Assembly: GCF_000759445.1 (NCBI RefSeq)
Contig: NZ_JRMB01000002.1
Coordinates: forward strand, 1,240,001 to 1,304,000
DNA from: Pseudomonas lutea
GTDB taxonomy: Bacteria > Pseudomonadota > Gammaproteobacteria > Pseudomonadales > Pseudomonadaceae
DNA: 64,000 bases
Reading direction: 5' to 3'
Shown here piece by piece: positions 38,141 to 48,500 of this stretch; within the stretch, counting starts at the first letter, position 1, and each line of letters starts with the position of its first letter. A program made the translations under genes and the position numbers. A model generated the notes under the pieces. It had not been told where the DNA came from. It saw nothing but the letters and a program-made list of their open reading frames with translations, and searched no databases.

Positions 38141-39341
38141 GTCGCGCCTCCCTGGAGATTGCCACCGCACCGGCCAGGGGCAGCCACAACCATTCCCACA
38201 CCACATTCGGCGAGCCGACGAAGGTGTGCAGCTCAACGGTCATGACGACACCTGCGGAACAGAGGATCGCCAGCCAAAGCCGCGCGAGCTCAGAGGTCTG
38301 TCGAGCGCGCAGCAGGCAGGCGCCGGCATGCAGCATGGTTGCCAGCAGCAATGCCAGACCGACAACACCGAACTGGTACAGAACTTCAAAATACAGGCCG
38401 TGTGTATTGCGCACGACTTGCCCGGTCGAGAGGCGTACATCCCCCAATGGCGTGCCCGCGCCAACGCCAAACCACCAATGGCCTGACAGGCGCTCGAACA
38501 CCGCGGCCCAGACCTCGTTGCGGCCTGTTACACCGCGGGTCTGAACCTCGTAGGCCAGCTCGCTGAACCCGAATACGAGCACCAGCGCCACGATAACGGC
38601 GGCAGGTATAAGGATATTGCGGCGCAGCTTTCCGCTGGTCATCGTGCTCAGCAAAACCAGCCCGCCCACCGACGAGGCCAGCCAGGCGCTGCGCGCGAAA
38701 GTGAAATAGATATAGATAGCGATAACGGCACAACATACCAGCCAGAGCGCGATCTCTGTACGGCGCCGCGACCGCAATGTCAGCCAGATCCCGCCCAACA
38801 AAAACAGACCGTAATTCATGCCGGCCACGATGGTATTACCGAAGTCAGCGACATCCGGAACGCCCGAGCTAGCCAGTAACATCTGGCGATAGCCCAAAAC
38901 GAAGGCGCCATGGGCGGCGAGGTTGATCATCGAAAACGCTGCAAAGAGCGCGACCACCAGCACCGACAGTTTGAGGATTTTTTCCCAGTCAAAGTTGCCG
39001 ATCGGCCGCACCAGCCCCACGCCAACGAAAAACACGAGGATGAGTAGAATCCGCCGCATTGACTTCAAGTCGTCGTCCGCCATCACGCTGTTGATGAACA
39101 AGTAGGCAAACAGCAGCAATACGGTGCAGACCAGCGGGCTAATGGCAAAAGATCGCCGGCTCATTGCCGGAGCTGCACAGAGGAGTGCTATGACGAGCGC
39201 CGCACGGATGAAAGCGGCCCAGGAACTTGACTCACCGGGCCACCAGAATGGCCCCAGGAACAGGATAAGCATCACCACTGCAAGCAGCAAAGCCGCTACG
39301 TAGCCCGCACGCGCCGGCAATTTTTTTACCACCATTCCCAT
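38127..39341 (-). CDS. waaL: O-antigen ligase
   Basis: A 404-residue inner-membrane protein with about 11-12 hydrophobic segments. The Wzy_C-type features are present: FTFARSAWLASSVGG, VTGRNEVWAAVFERL and the periplasmic loop with GQVVRNTHGLYFEVLYQFG, which holds the conserved R and H of the ligase. It attaches undecaprenyl-linked O antigen to lipid A-core in the periplasm. ATG 39341 (MGMVVKKL); a second ATG lies two codons further on. It lies between a GT4 glycosyltransferase gene and the unknown gene at 37235. Confidence 0.88.
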   Translation of the reverse strand: MGMVVKKLPARAGYVAALLLAVVMLILFLGPFWWPGESSSWAAFIRAALVIALLCAAPAMSRRSFAISPLVCTVLLLFAYLFINSVMADDDLKSMRRILLILVFFVGVGLVRPIGNFDWEKILKLSVLVVALFAAFSMINLAAHGAFVLGYRQMLLASSGVPDVADFGNTIVAGMNYGLFLLGGIWLTLRSRRRTEIALWLVCCAVIAIYIYFTFARSAWLASSVGGLVLLSTMTSGKLRRNILIPAAVIVALVLVFGFSELAYEVQTRGVTGRNEVWAAVFERLSGHWWFGVGAGTPLGDVRLSTGQVVRNTHGLYFEVLYQFGVVGLALLLATMLHAGACLLRARQTSELARLWLAILCSAGVVMTVELHTFVGSPNVVWEWLWLPLAGAVAISREARRAEG

Positions 39342-39413
39342 CCATATCCTTTGCTATGTAGCGGCGTTTTCAGTGTGATCAGACGCTAATGACCACTGAC
39401 TGCAGTAATGACT

Positions 39414-40544
39414 TCAGGTTTCAGAAGTAAGCGCTACAACCTGCGGCAATTGCCAGAACACGGCTTTCACCGCCTCATCGCTAAAGCGATCGTTCAGCCG
39501 CTGCAACATGGCCTCGGCGCAGGACTGCCGCAACTCGGCGTCCATACGCGAAAGATGTACCAGCCCTTGAGCCAAGCCATCGACACCACCGAGAGGAAAC
39601 AGAATGCCCACGCCCTCGACGACCTCTCTGGCGCCGCCACAGGCTGTCGCCAGCAACGGCACGCCTGCAACCATGGCCTCCAGCAAAACCATGCCAAAGG
39701 GCTCATGGTCGGAGCTCAACGCGAACACGTCGAACGCCCTGAAGTAGCGGCTGGCCTGAAGCACCTGCCCTGTTAGCAAGACGTGATTGCCAATGCCCAA
39801 CTCACCGGCCAGATGTTTCAAGTCTTGTTCCAGTCGACCCTGACCGAGAATCACCAGTTGGCTGCCGGCAGGAAGATCAGGCAAGGCCTGCGCGAATCCC
39901 TTGAGCAGCGTCGATTGGTCCTTGTCGGGGTGCAGCCGTCCGACATTACCTACCACCCACGCATCCTGGGCCAGCCCCAACGCTTCGCGTGCCTGCTCGC
40001 GGGACAGCAATGTGGCGGTCAGTTGATCGACATGGATGCGGTTATAGAGGGTTTGAATCCGATCGGCCGGCCACTTCGGCAGGCATTTACGGATGTCATC
40101 GCGCACCGCGTCCGAAACCCCCAACAGGCTCAGGCGCGCGCGGAACATGTTGGCCATGACTTTGCGACTGCGACGGCGGTAATCACCAAACGCATGATGA
40201 ACACCGATCACCGGCAGCTTGGTCGCAAGCAGGGCAATGTAGGTGGGTTTGAAGCGGTGGGTAATGCAAAAGTGGAAGCTGCGCGAGGCCGCAATCTTGC
40301 GCAGATCGCGGATCGCTGCCAGCTTCATGCCGCCGATTGCCTTGGAGCTGTACTCCATGAACAGCACTTCGTCCGACGCGCAACTGGCTGCGACTTCGGC
40401 GTCGGCAGCCCCGGTCAGAAAGACCGTGGTGACGCGATAGCCCCGGCCTGCAAACAAGCTTGCGTATTGACGGGCACAGTCAAGAAACGGCCCGTCGTAG
40501 CCGTGGCAAAACTGGAGGACATGCCGCTCAGCTGAGCGTGTCAT
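39414..40544 (-). CDS. GT4 glycosyltransferase of the LPS core (WapH-like)
   Basis: 376 residues of the GT-B fold. The C-terminal donor site shows VGNVGRLHPDKDQSTLLKG, SDHEPFGMVLLEAMVAGVPL and GGAREVVEGVG, the EX7E pattern of GT4. N-terminal LQFCHGYDGPFLDCARQYASL is the acceptor-side Rossmann start. ATG 40544 (MTRSAERHVL) overlaps the carbamoyltransferase stop by 17 bases. Position next to the carbamoyltransferase matches WapH (PA5004) of P. aeruginosa, but an Ssg-type enzyme is possible. Confidence 0.85.
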   Translation of the reverse strand: MTRSAERHVLQFCHGYDGPFLDCARQYASLFAGRGYRVTTVFLTGAADAEVAASCASDEVLFMEYSSKAIGGMKLAAIRDLRKIAASRSFHFCITHRFKPTYIALLATKLPVIGVHHAFGDYRRRSRKVMANMFRARLSLLGVSDAVRDDIRKCLPKWPADRIQTLYNRIHVDQLTATLLSREQAREALGLAQDAWVVGNVGRLHPDKDQSTLLKGFAQALPDLPAGSQLVILGQGRLEQDLKHLAGELGIGNHVLLTGQVLQASRYFRAFDVFALSSDHEPFGMVLLEAMVAGVPLLATACGGAREVVEGVGILFPLGGVDGLAQGLVHLSRMDAELRQSCAEAMLQRLNDRFSDEAVKAVFWQLPQVVALTSET

Positions 40545-42285
40545 GACTGTCCACACCGTCTTTGACCACCAGAATGTCTTCCATGATCAGGTACTCCAGA
40601 TCGGAGCCAAAGAACATGTTCAACGCATCGGTAGGCGAACAAATCATCGGTTCGCCACGACGGTTGAGCGACGTGTTGAGCGAGACGCCATTGCCGGTGA
40701 GGTCTTCCAGCGCCTTCATCATGTCGTAATAGCGCGGGTTGTACTCGCGCTTGAGCACCTGGGCGCGGGATGTGCCGTCTTCATGCACGACTTCAGGCAC
40801 GCGGGTTTTCCATTCTTCCGCCACTTCGAACGTGAAGGTCATGAACGGCGCCGGGTGATCGATCTTGATCATCTGAGGAGCGACGGTGTCGAGCATCGAC
40901 GGGCAGAAAGGCCTCCAGCGCTCGCGGAACTTGATCTGATGGTTGATGCGATCAGCCACGCCGGGGATGCTCGGGCAACCGATGATCGAGCGACCGCCGA
41001 GGGCGCGTGGACCAAACTCCATGCGGCCCTGGAACCAGGCCACGGGATTGCCCTCGACCATGATTTTGGCGATGTGCTCGGGGGTGTTGTCGATCTTGCG
41101 CCACTTCGGTTTGCTCGGATGGCGGGCGCAGGCGGCGATAACGTCTTCGTTGCTGTAGGACGGGCCGAGGTAGACGTGTTCCATCTTCTCGACCGGTACG
41201 CCCCGCGCGTGTGAAACGTAAGCAGCTGCACCCACCGCAGTACCTGCGTCACCGGAAGCCGGCTGGACAAACAGCTCTTTGACATCAGGGCGGGCAATGA
41301 TTTTCTGGTTTAGCTTGACGTTCAATGCGCAGCCGCCGGCAAAGGCCAGCTTGCCGGTTTCCTTGAGGATGTCGCCCAGGTAGTGGTCGATCATCTGCAG
41401 CGAAAGCTTTTCAAACAGCGCCTGCATGCTGGCGGCGTAGTGAATGTACGGCTCGTCGGCAATGTCGCCTTCGCGCTTGGGGCCGAGCCATTCAATCAAT
41501 TTGGGCGAGAAGTAAAAACCTTTGCCCTTCTCTTTATAACGGCGCAGCCCGATGACGTTGGCGTATTCGGTGTTGATCACCAGTTCGCCATTTTCAAAGC
41601 TGGCCAGACGTGAGAAGTCGTATTTGGTGGCGTCGCCATAAGGCGCCATGCCCATGACCTTGAACTCGCCGTCGAGCATCTCGAAGCCGAGGAACTCGGT
41701 GATTGCGCCGTACAGGCCACCGAGCGAATCCGGATCGAAGAACTCCTTGATCTTGTGGATCTTGCCGTTTTCGCCGTAGCCGAAAAAGGTGGTGGCGTAT
41801 TCACCCTTGCCATCGATACCGAGAATCGCGGTTTTTTCTTTGAAACCGGAGCAGTGGTAGGCGCTGGAGGCGTGTGCCAAGTGGTGCTCGACGGGCTCGA
41901 TCTTGATCTTTTTAGGATCGAAGCCCAGCTGTTCGAGACACCAGACGATCTTGTTGCGATAGCGCTTGTAGCGGCGGTTGCCCATCAAGATCGCGTCAAG
42001 CGCGCGATCCGGTGCATACCAGTAACGCTTCGCGTAATGCCAGCGCGCTTCGCCGAACAGGCTGATGGGCGCGAAGGGAATGGCCACGACATCAACGTCG
42101 GAAGGCTTGATGCCCGCCTGCTCCAGGCAGAATTTCGCTGATTCGTAGGGCATGCGGTTCTTGGCATGCTTGTCGCGTACGAAACGCTCTTCTTCGGCCG
42201 CAGCGACCAGCTTGCCGTCGATGTACAAAGCTGCGGAAGGATCATGGCTAAGGGCGCCGGACAGGCCAAGGATCGTCAATGCCAC
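40528..42285 (-). CDS. Carbamoyltransferase (NodU/CmcH family, LPS core)
   Basis: 585 residues. N-terminal Kae1-like ASKHA domain: ILGLSGALSHDPSAAL, EPVEHHLAHASSAYHCSGF with the histidines that bind metal, LGIDGKGEYATT and AFAGGCALNVKLNQ. The C-terminal YrdC-like half has EFGPRALGGRSIIG and RERWRPFCPSM. It transfers a carbamoyl group from carbamoyl phosphate. In P. aeruginosa the homologue (PA5005) is linked to the 7-O-carbamoyl heptose of the core, as I recall. The start is GTG 42285, preceded by AGAGGC. Its promoter region is shared with the divergent toxin-like gene. Confidence 0.92.
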   Translation of the reverse strand: MALTILGLSGALSHDPSAALYIDGKLVAAAEEERFVRDKHAKNRMPYESAKFCLEQAGIKPSDVDVVAIPFAPISLFGEARWHYAKRYWYAPDRALDAILMGNRRYKRYRNKIVWCLEQLGFDPKKIKIEPVEHHLAHASSAYHCSGFKEKTAILGIDGKGEYATTFFGYGENGKIHKIKEFFDPDSLGGLYGAITEFLGFEMLDGEFKVMGMAPYGDATKYDFSRLASFENGELVINTEYANVIGLRRYKEKGKGFYFSPKLIEWLGPKREGDIADEPYIHYAASMQALFEKLSLQMIDHYLGDILKETGKLAFAGGCALNVKLNQKIIARPDVKELFVQPASGDAGTAVGAAAYVSHARGVPVEKMEHVYLGPSYSNEDVIAACARHPSKPKWRKIDNTPEHIAKIMVEGNPVAWFQGRMEFGPRALGGRSIIGCPSIPGVADRINHQIKFRERWRPFCPSMLDTVAPQMIKIDHPAPFMTFTFEVAEEWKTRVPEVVHEDGTSRAQVLKREYNPRYYDMMKALEDLTGNGVSLNTSLNRRGEPMICSPTDALNMFFGSDLEYLIMEDILVVKDGVDSHDTLS

Positions 42286-42378
42286 AGGGGTCTAGCCTCT
42301 TAAGTCTGCATGCAGGCATCACGCGCCTGACAAATAAGGTGTGTCTGGCGCAACGGCGGCAGACAGCTAAAGGGCGGG

Positions 42379-42407
42379 ATTATAGCGTAATGGCTTTGGA
42401 ATGGGTC
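42379..42407 (-). promoter_or_regulatory. Probable promoter for the carbamoyltransferase/core operon
   Basis: A perfect minus-strand TATAAT (42384-42379) lies about 95 bases upstream of the GTG at 42285. The -35 region 17 bases further on is weak (near ACCCAT). It would drive the minus-strand genes carbamoyltransferase, glycosyltransferase and waaL. Confidence 0.4.
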
Positions 42408-42451
42408 GCAGGGAATGAAGTCCGTCACAGCCATTGGCCGCGCCTACACGT

Positions 42452-42481
42452 TTGATCCTCGCCTTGTGCGTTAACTATGTA
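42452..42481 (+). promoter_or_regulatory. Possible promoter of the toxin-like gene
   Basis: TTGATC at 42452-42457 and TATGTA at 42476-42481 with an 18-base spacer, giving a leader of about 100 nt before the ATG at 42592. The 306-base gap between carbamoyltransferase and this gene holds no other recognisable element. Confidence 0.33.
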
Positions 42482-42591
42482 GCACCACACGTTTCAGCCT
42501 TCTGATTGATTTGTGGCTCGACGAACCATCGGGCTCATCGCCCGGCCCTTGCGCGCCCTGCGCGCATCGATCATTCAGGATGCTGTACGCC

Positions 42592-45500
42592 ATGGAAACA
42601 CTTTCAACCCACTCACCGGCACTTGACCGGCTGACCACGCTGGCAGCGGTACTCGACGCCGAATGTCTGCACCTCCCTGACACAGCCACCTCGCTTGACG
42701 CCAGCGCCGATACTCAGCGCATCACGCGGTCCGCGCCGCTGCACCTGGCCAACTCGAGGTTTTGGGAAGCGGTAAGCGCGCGCGATATTTCGCGACGCGA
42801 GCTCTTCGTGACCGGCCTGGAGCTCACCCTGCGCGATGACGTATTGCTCAACATCGAAGAGGGCGAGTTGCACCGCGAGTACTCAAGGTGCCTGCCTGGC
42901 ATGGACGCACAAGAGCACGTGGTGTTCAGCGCGCTTGAATTGCAGGTTGATCCACACACCTGCATTGAGCTTGCGGGTGCCATTATTGCGACTGCTCAGG
43001 CGGGCCAGACGTTGCTCTGCCTGCCTGGCCAGTCGGTTGAAGGCTTCGTCTCGCACGAAGCGCTGTTGCAAGCGCTGGCGCGGCGCATCAACCATCCTGT
43101 ATTACGCCTTCCTCTTTTGCGCTTGATGCACGAAAGCACGCGTCAGGCCTGGCTTGAAATCGGCGCAGGCGGCGACATATTCCCGGAGCCCATCAGCCCC
43201 GCTGATTTTCAATTGAGGCCCGTCAAGGGCTCACCCTATGAGCACGCTCTGGATCAGTTGCTGGCGAAGCAACGCGTTGAAATTGATGAGCTGCTTGAGA
43301 CCGGCGATAATCTCTCGCCTGAAGTCCTCGCGGCACGCCTTGAAGACCGCCTCCGTCAGCCAAAGTCCTGGGGGCCGGAAGCTGTCGTCGCCGCTGCGCA
43401 AGATCGCCGGTTTCTGCGAGAGCGGCGCCGTGCCCAGCCCGCCTGGCTGGAAATGGCCAGTGAAGAACAGCGCGAGCGCTACGTTGCCGGTCTGATGGCC
43501 TACGAACAGGCGCGCAGTGCGCTGACGAGTGTCATGGGCAGCGCGGCCTGCGCTGAACAATTCGCACGGAGCCATTTGCGCGCGCGATTGGCCAACGATC
43601 TGGGCCAGGACATTGACCCCGATGATGTGCTGATAACCACCGAACGCGCGCTGCCACTTACAGAACAACCCTATACGGTCAGCCGTTCGCTGACGCAGCT
43701 GGCGCTGTACGGACTGCACCCCGGCGACACCGGGCAGGACTCTGCCTTTCAGGCGCGCACCCGGATCACCTATGCCGGCGAGCCGCTGGAGCCGGAGCTT
43801 GCCGGCCTGACACCCTCCTATCTGGCCGACGTCATTAGTGAGCAGGACCTGCGCGCCCGCTTCGGCCCTGCGCAACGTGAGGCGCTCGGCTCGCCGGTCA
43901 CCCAGCGCATGATGTGCGAAGCAATGCATCTCCAGTTGGTGGCGCAAGCCCGTGGCGCAGAGCTGCAGGGGTACATTCAGCCCGCCGATCTGCTGATGAT
44001 CGAATCGCTTGACCCACACACCACCGCACCCGCCTCTCCCCACGTTGCCGTTCAGCACATCAAACTCAATGGGCGTGACACCCTCGGCAGCGTATTGGTG
44101 TTGCGCAAACTTGATGCAGCGGGGCAGCCGGACGGGTTGCTGATGTTTACGCCGGACAGCCCCCGCGCCCGGAATTTTCAGCGATTCGAGAATGACCGTC
44201 AGTTGCTGGTCGAACTGGTGAGCTGGAGCGCGTCGGCTGAACTGACCGGGTTCTTGTTGAACCAAATAAGCGCCGAGAGAAGAGACACGCTGAAACACCA
44301 GCTGCAGAATCTGAGCGAAAAGCCCGCACCTATCCCGGACTGGCTCAGCTTCACCACCCTTGCGGATTACAGCACCGGTTTGCGTGCGTTGGTGTCTGCG
44401 CGGGTCAAGGTGACGCTTTCAGAGCAACAGCAACACACGCCGCACTGGTTTCTGCGTGCCAGTCCTGAACAGCGCCAGCAAATGGTGGCGGCGGAGGACG
44501 CGCTTGTCGGCGCCGCAGACCTTTACACATCCGCCGCGCGCACCCAGGCGATCGACTTCAATAGTTATATGCACCAGACCGCTCGCCAACAGCTCAGTCA
44601 GCTGCTGGGGGTGGCTCCCGGAACCGTCGACCCGGACCGAATCATTGTTCGCACGCCGCGGGAAACTCTTTCGTACACACAGCTGCTGCGCGACGGTTAC
44701 GACGATTCGATTGGCCTTCTCAACGCGTCTGCCGATACGACGGCCAGCTTCTACGGCCCGGAAGGAGTGGATCTCTCGCCGCTAAGCCCGGAGAACGTCG
44801 CCGCATCGGTTCGCGGTCAGTGGGTGGCCGATCAGTACATCGCGATGATTCGAGGGCAACTCCTGGACCCCACCAACGAAGGCTACGCCTGGAGCCGCCG
44901 GCACAGCCTGCTGTTGACTCAACTGCAAATGCGCGCGGATGCGCTGCGCAGTTTTCTCGAAGGGCACATCGACGCATCGCAGCTGGATTGGCTGACCGGC
45001 TCTGTCCTCAATATGCATCACAAGAGCCCGGCGGAGCGGCTGCGCTACCCGGTTTATCCGCTACGCGTGAATGTGCAGGCGGGAATCACCGGCGTCCCGG
45101 CAGAAATTATCCACGGCTGCTTTCTGCTGCGGCCGCCCGAAGCAAAAACCCTGGATCAGGTGTTGCTGTATACACCGCAGGCCCCGGATGGCCGCGCGTT
45201 TCGCCCTCTGACGGCGTTCTCCAACACGTTGCTGAGCGAGGGCATGGGCGACTACTACCTGAGCCGGGCGCGACTAAAAGCCGGCATGCCGCTGGCGTTC
45301 GCGTTCGCTGATTTGAAACACGGCAAAGGCCGCAAGCCCTCACTGCCAAGGGAGCCGTTTCGTGATCTGTACGACGTGTGCTTTAACCAAGTGATCGAGC
45401 GCAGAATTCGGGATGTTCAGGACACCGAAAAGGGTCGCGCCGACATGCTCGCGCGGCAATTGTGGGGCGGCTTCGAGCTCATCGCCACTGCCGTGACCCT

Positions 45501-48500
45501 GCCCTTCCCGCCGGCCAGTTTCGCAGTCGGCATGCTCATCGCCGGCGTTGACGGCTATCGGGCCTTGAGCGCACTGAGCGAGCGGGATCACGCTGCCGCC
45601 AGCGTTCATGTGCTCAGCGTCTGGCTCAATGCGGCGGGCGCGGCGGGCGATCTTCACAGCGGGATCAAAGGGCTCGGCGGCGTGCTGAAAGAACTGGCCG
45701 GGCCGGGAAAAGCGGGTCGGCGCGTGCGTTCCATTCCCCAGCCCACCGATGAAACGCTGCGGCCCGTCGTGGTGGAGAACACCTTGTTCTGGGCGGGGCA
45801 ACCCTCGGGCAACCGCCACGTCCCGCTTTACCGAACTCAGGCGCTGCTTCCGGAGACGCTTCAGCCTACCGGCCACTACGCGCGCACGGATGCGAGCGGC
45901 ATATGGCACGCGTTGCAGCAAGACACCCCGCCGGTTCCAGGCAACGACGTCGCTCACCTGCCCAGCGGTTACGCAGTCAATGTTTCGCTGAAAGAAGCCG
46001 TAGTCCACGCCAGCGAACACGGTCGTGGGGTCAAGGTCCTGCGTGGAAACTGCTACGTCTCTTTGCATGGCCAGATATTCCAGGTGCAGTACGACCCAGG
46101 GCTGAGCACCTGGCAGATCATCGACCCGCGCAACCCGTTCGCTTTTTTCGGCAGGCAACCGGTTCGCCTTGATAGCCAGCGGCAATGGCAACTGCTTGAG
46201 CCTGCCCGGCTAAAAGGCGGCGTCCTGCCCGCATTTCACCGCTTGGGCGAGACGCCCGCGGGCCCCACAACCGCAGTGGGTGACATTAGCGATTACGAGA
46301 TGCCGGAATCGCTGCAGCGTTATATCTTTGGCATCGTCAGCCCCCGCCAGGCTGAGCGCTTCGAGGAGGGACCGTTTGGGCTTCGGGAGTTTTTCGACGC
46401 GGTGTTCAAGACGGGGCGCTCGACCTATAAGGCGTTGCGCGAAAATCTGTATCGCGATGCCAGGATGTTTTTCGAGCAACCGTGGCTCCCCGGCAAGCCT
46501 GCGTTGCCCGTGCTGGAAGAAGGCATCACGGTGCCGGACTTCTTCAAGGTCGCTCTGGAAACATCCAACGGGCTGGTGATTGGCGAGGCCCCTACCTCTG
46601 TCGCCAGCAAACAGATGCTGATCGACAACATGTCTTCGCTGGCCGAGCAGAAGGTTGAGGTGTTGTACATCGAGCACCTGGAGACCGACCAACACCTTCA
46701 CAAACTGCAGAAGTACAGGGCGTTGGGTAACCGGACACGCAGCGGCTCGCACATGATCAAACATCACCTCGACACAGTGAACGACGGCGCGCTGAAAAAC
46801 GGCAGCGACAAACATGACTATTACCACTTGATCAAAACCGCTCACCGCCATGGCATCGAAGTGCGGCCCTTCAGCTCATCCGTCAGTTATGACTATGCCG
46901 ACAACGAAGTGGCTTCTGCGCTGAACGACTCGCTGGCGACGCAAAAGATGGCCGTGTTTTTCGGCAACAAGATCATCAGCCAGGACGTCCAGGCGCATCC
47001 CTCCAGACGCTGGATTGCGCTGCTTGACCACCGGCTCGCCAATACCCGGCATCGGCAGCCCGGGATCAGTGAGTTGCAAGGCGTATTGAGCCTGCGCGTT
47101 GAAGACGGCGCACGGGGCGGACCCATCCGGATTGCTGCCGACACCGATACCGTGAACCGTGCCGCATCCCGCGCCGACTTCATCGCTCAGGTCGGCAACC
47201 CGACCCTCAGCGAAGCCGCCGGTGCCGCTGCGCAGGTCAGCCCGTCAAACACCTCACTGGACGGAGCGCTGCAGCTCTTACTTGAAGGGCGTCCAAACTC
47301 GCAGTGGGGGATCGACCCCCAACGCCGCGCGTTCGTTTCCCCTTCCCGCAACGACACAAACCCCTATGTCGGTGATCACGGTTTCGACCTGAACCCGGGC
47401 GGGCACTGGACCCGTGCCGATGCGGCGTCCTGGGTCGATGAATACCCGCTGGGTGCGATCCAGCAATCATTGATCGACAGCCACTATCAGTTGCCGGTGC
47501 ACATGAGGACGGTCTTTCATGACTTGGCCCATTTCCGCCATCGTGGCCTGAACCCGGATTACTTTTTTGTCGAAAGCCATCTGCTGGAGGTCCGGGACGC
47601 GTTCTTCACAATCGCCAAAGAGCTGCAGATAGACGCCCGCTCTGTACTCACGACGGCGCTGCCGGAGCGGGTGATCCTTCCTCAGGTCAAAGCCGAGACG
47701 CCACTGAGCATGGTGATCGAAGAGCTGTACGAAAACACCTCGGGGCTGGTGGTCGGTGAAACGCATTCGGCGATAGCCAGCAAGCGCTTCATTCTCGACC
47801 ACATGGAACATCTCGCCCGGCAGGACGTGAAGACGCTGTACATGGAGCACTTACTGACCGACATCCACCAGACCGACCTTGACCGCTTCGCCGACACCGG
47901 AGCGATGAGCAAGCGCCTGCTGCACGACCTCAAGCACCTGGACAAAGGCTTCGGCACTGACCCCTCGGGCGTCTATTCATTTGAGAACCTGGTGGTTCAG
48001 GCCAGGCGGCATGGCATTGAGATCCGCGCCGTGGATTGCGCCGCCAGTTATTACATTCGCCACGTGCCGACCAATTCCGACACCACCCGCCAGCAAGTGC
48101 TGAGCTACTTTGCCTCACGCACGATGCGCAGGCATCAACAGGTCATGGGTTCACACAAATGGATTGCGCTGGTGGGTGAATCCCATGCCAATACGTTCAA
48201 AAACAGCGTGCCCGGGATTGCCGAACTGGAACGAGGCATTGGCGTGCGGGTAGTGGATGTGGCCCCGGGACAGGGTCAAGGCATCACGATCGATCCGGGC
48301 GAGCTGGTGCTTGGCGGCATAGGACAGGAGCGGGTAGCGGTGAAGAATGATTTCCGTATCCAGATCGAATTGCCTGCGCGACCCCAGCTGGCGATTCCGG
48401 TGGAGGCCAGGCTGCACAACCCGGGCATGTTCCTCGTCGACGCGTCCAATCCGTTACAGCCGACCGTCATTCACCGGGCAAGGGATTTGACGCTCAAGGA

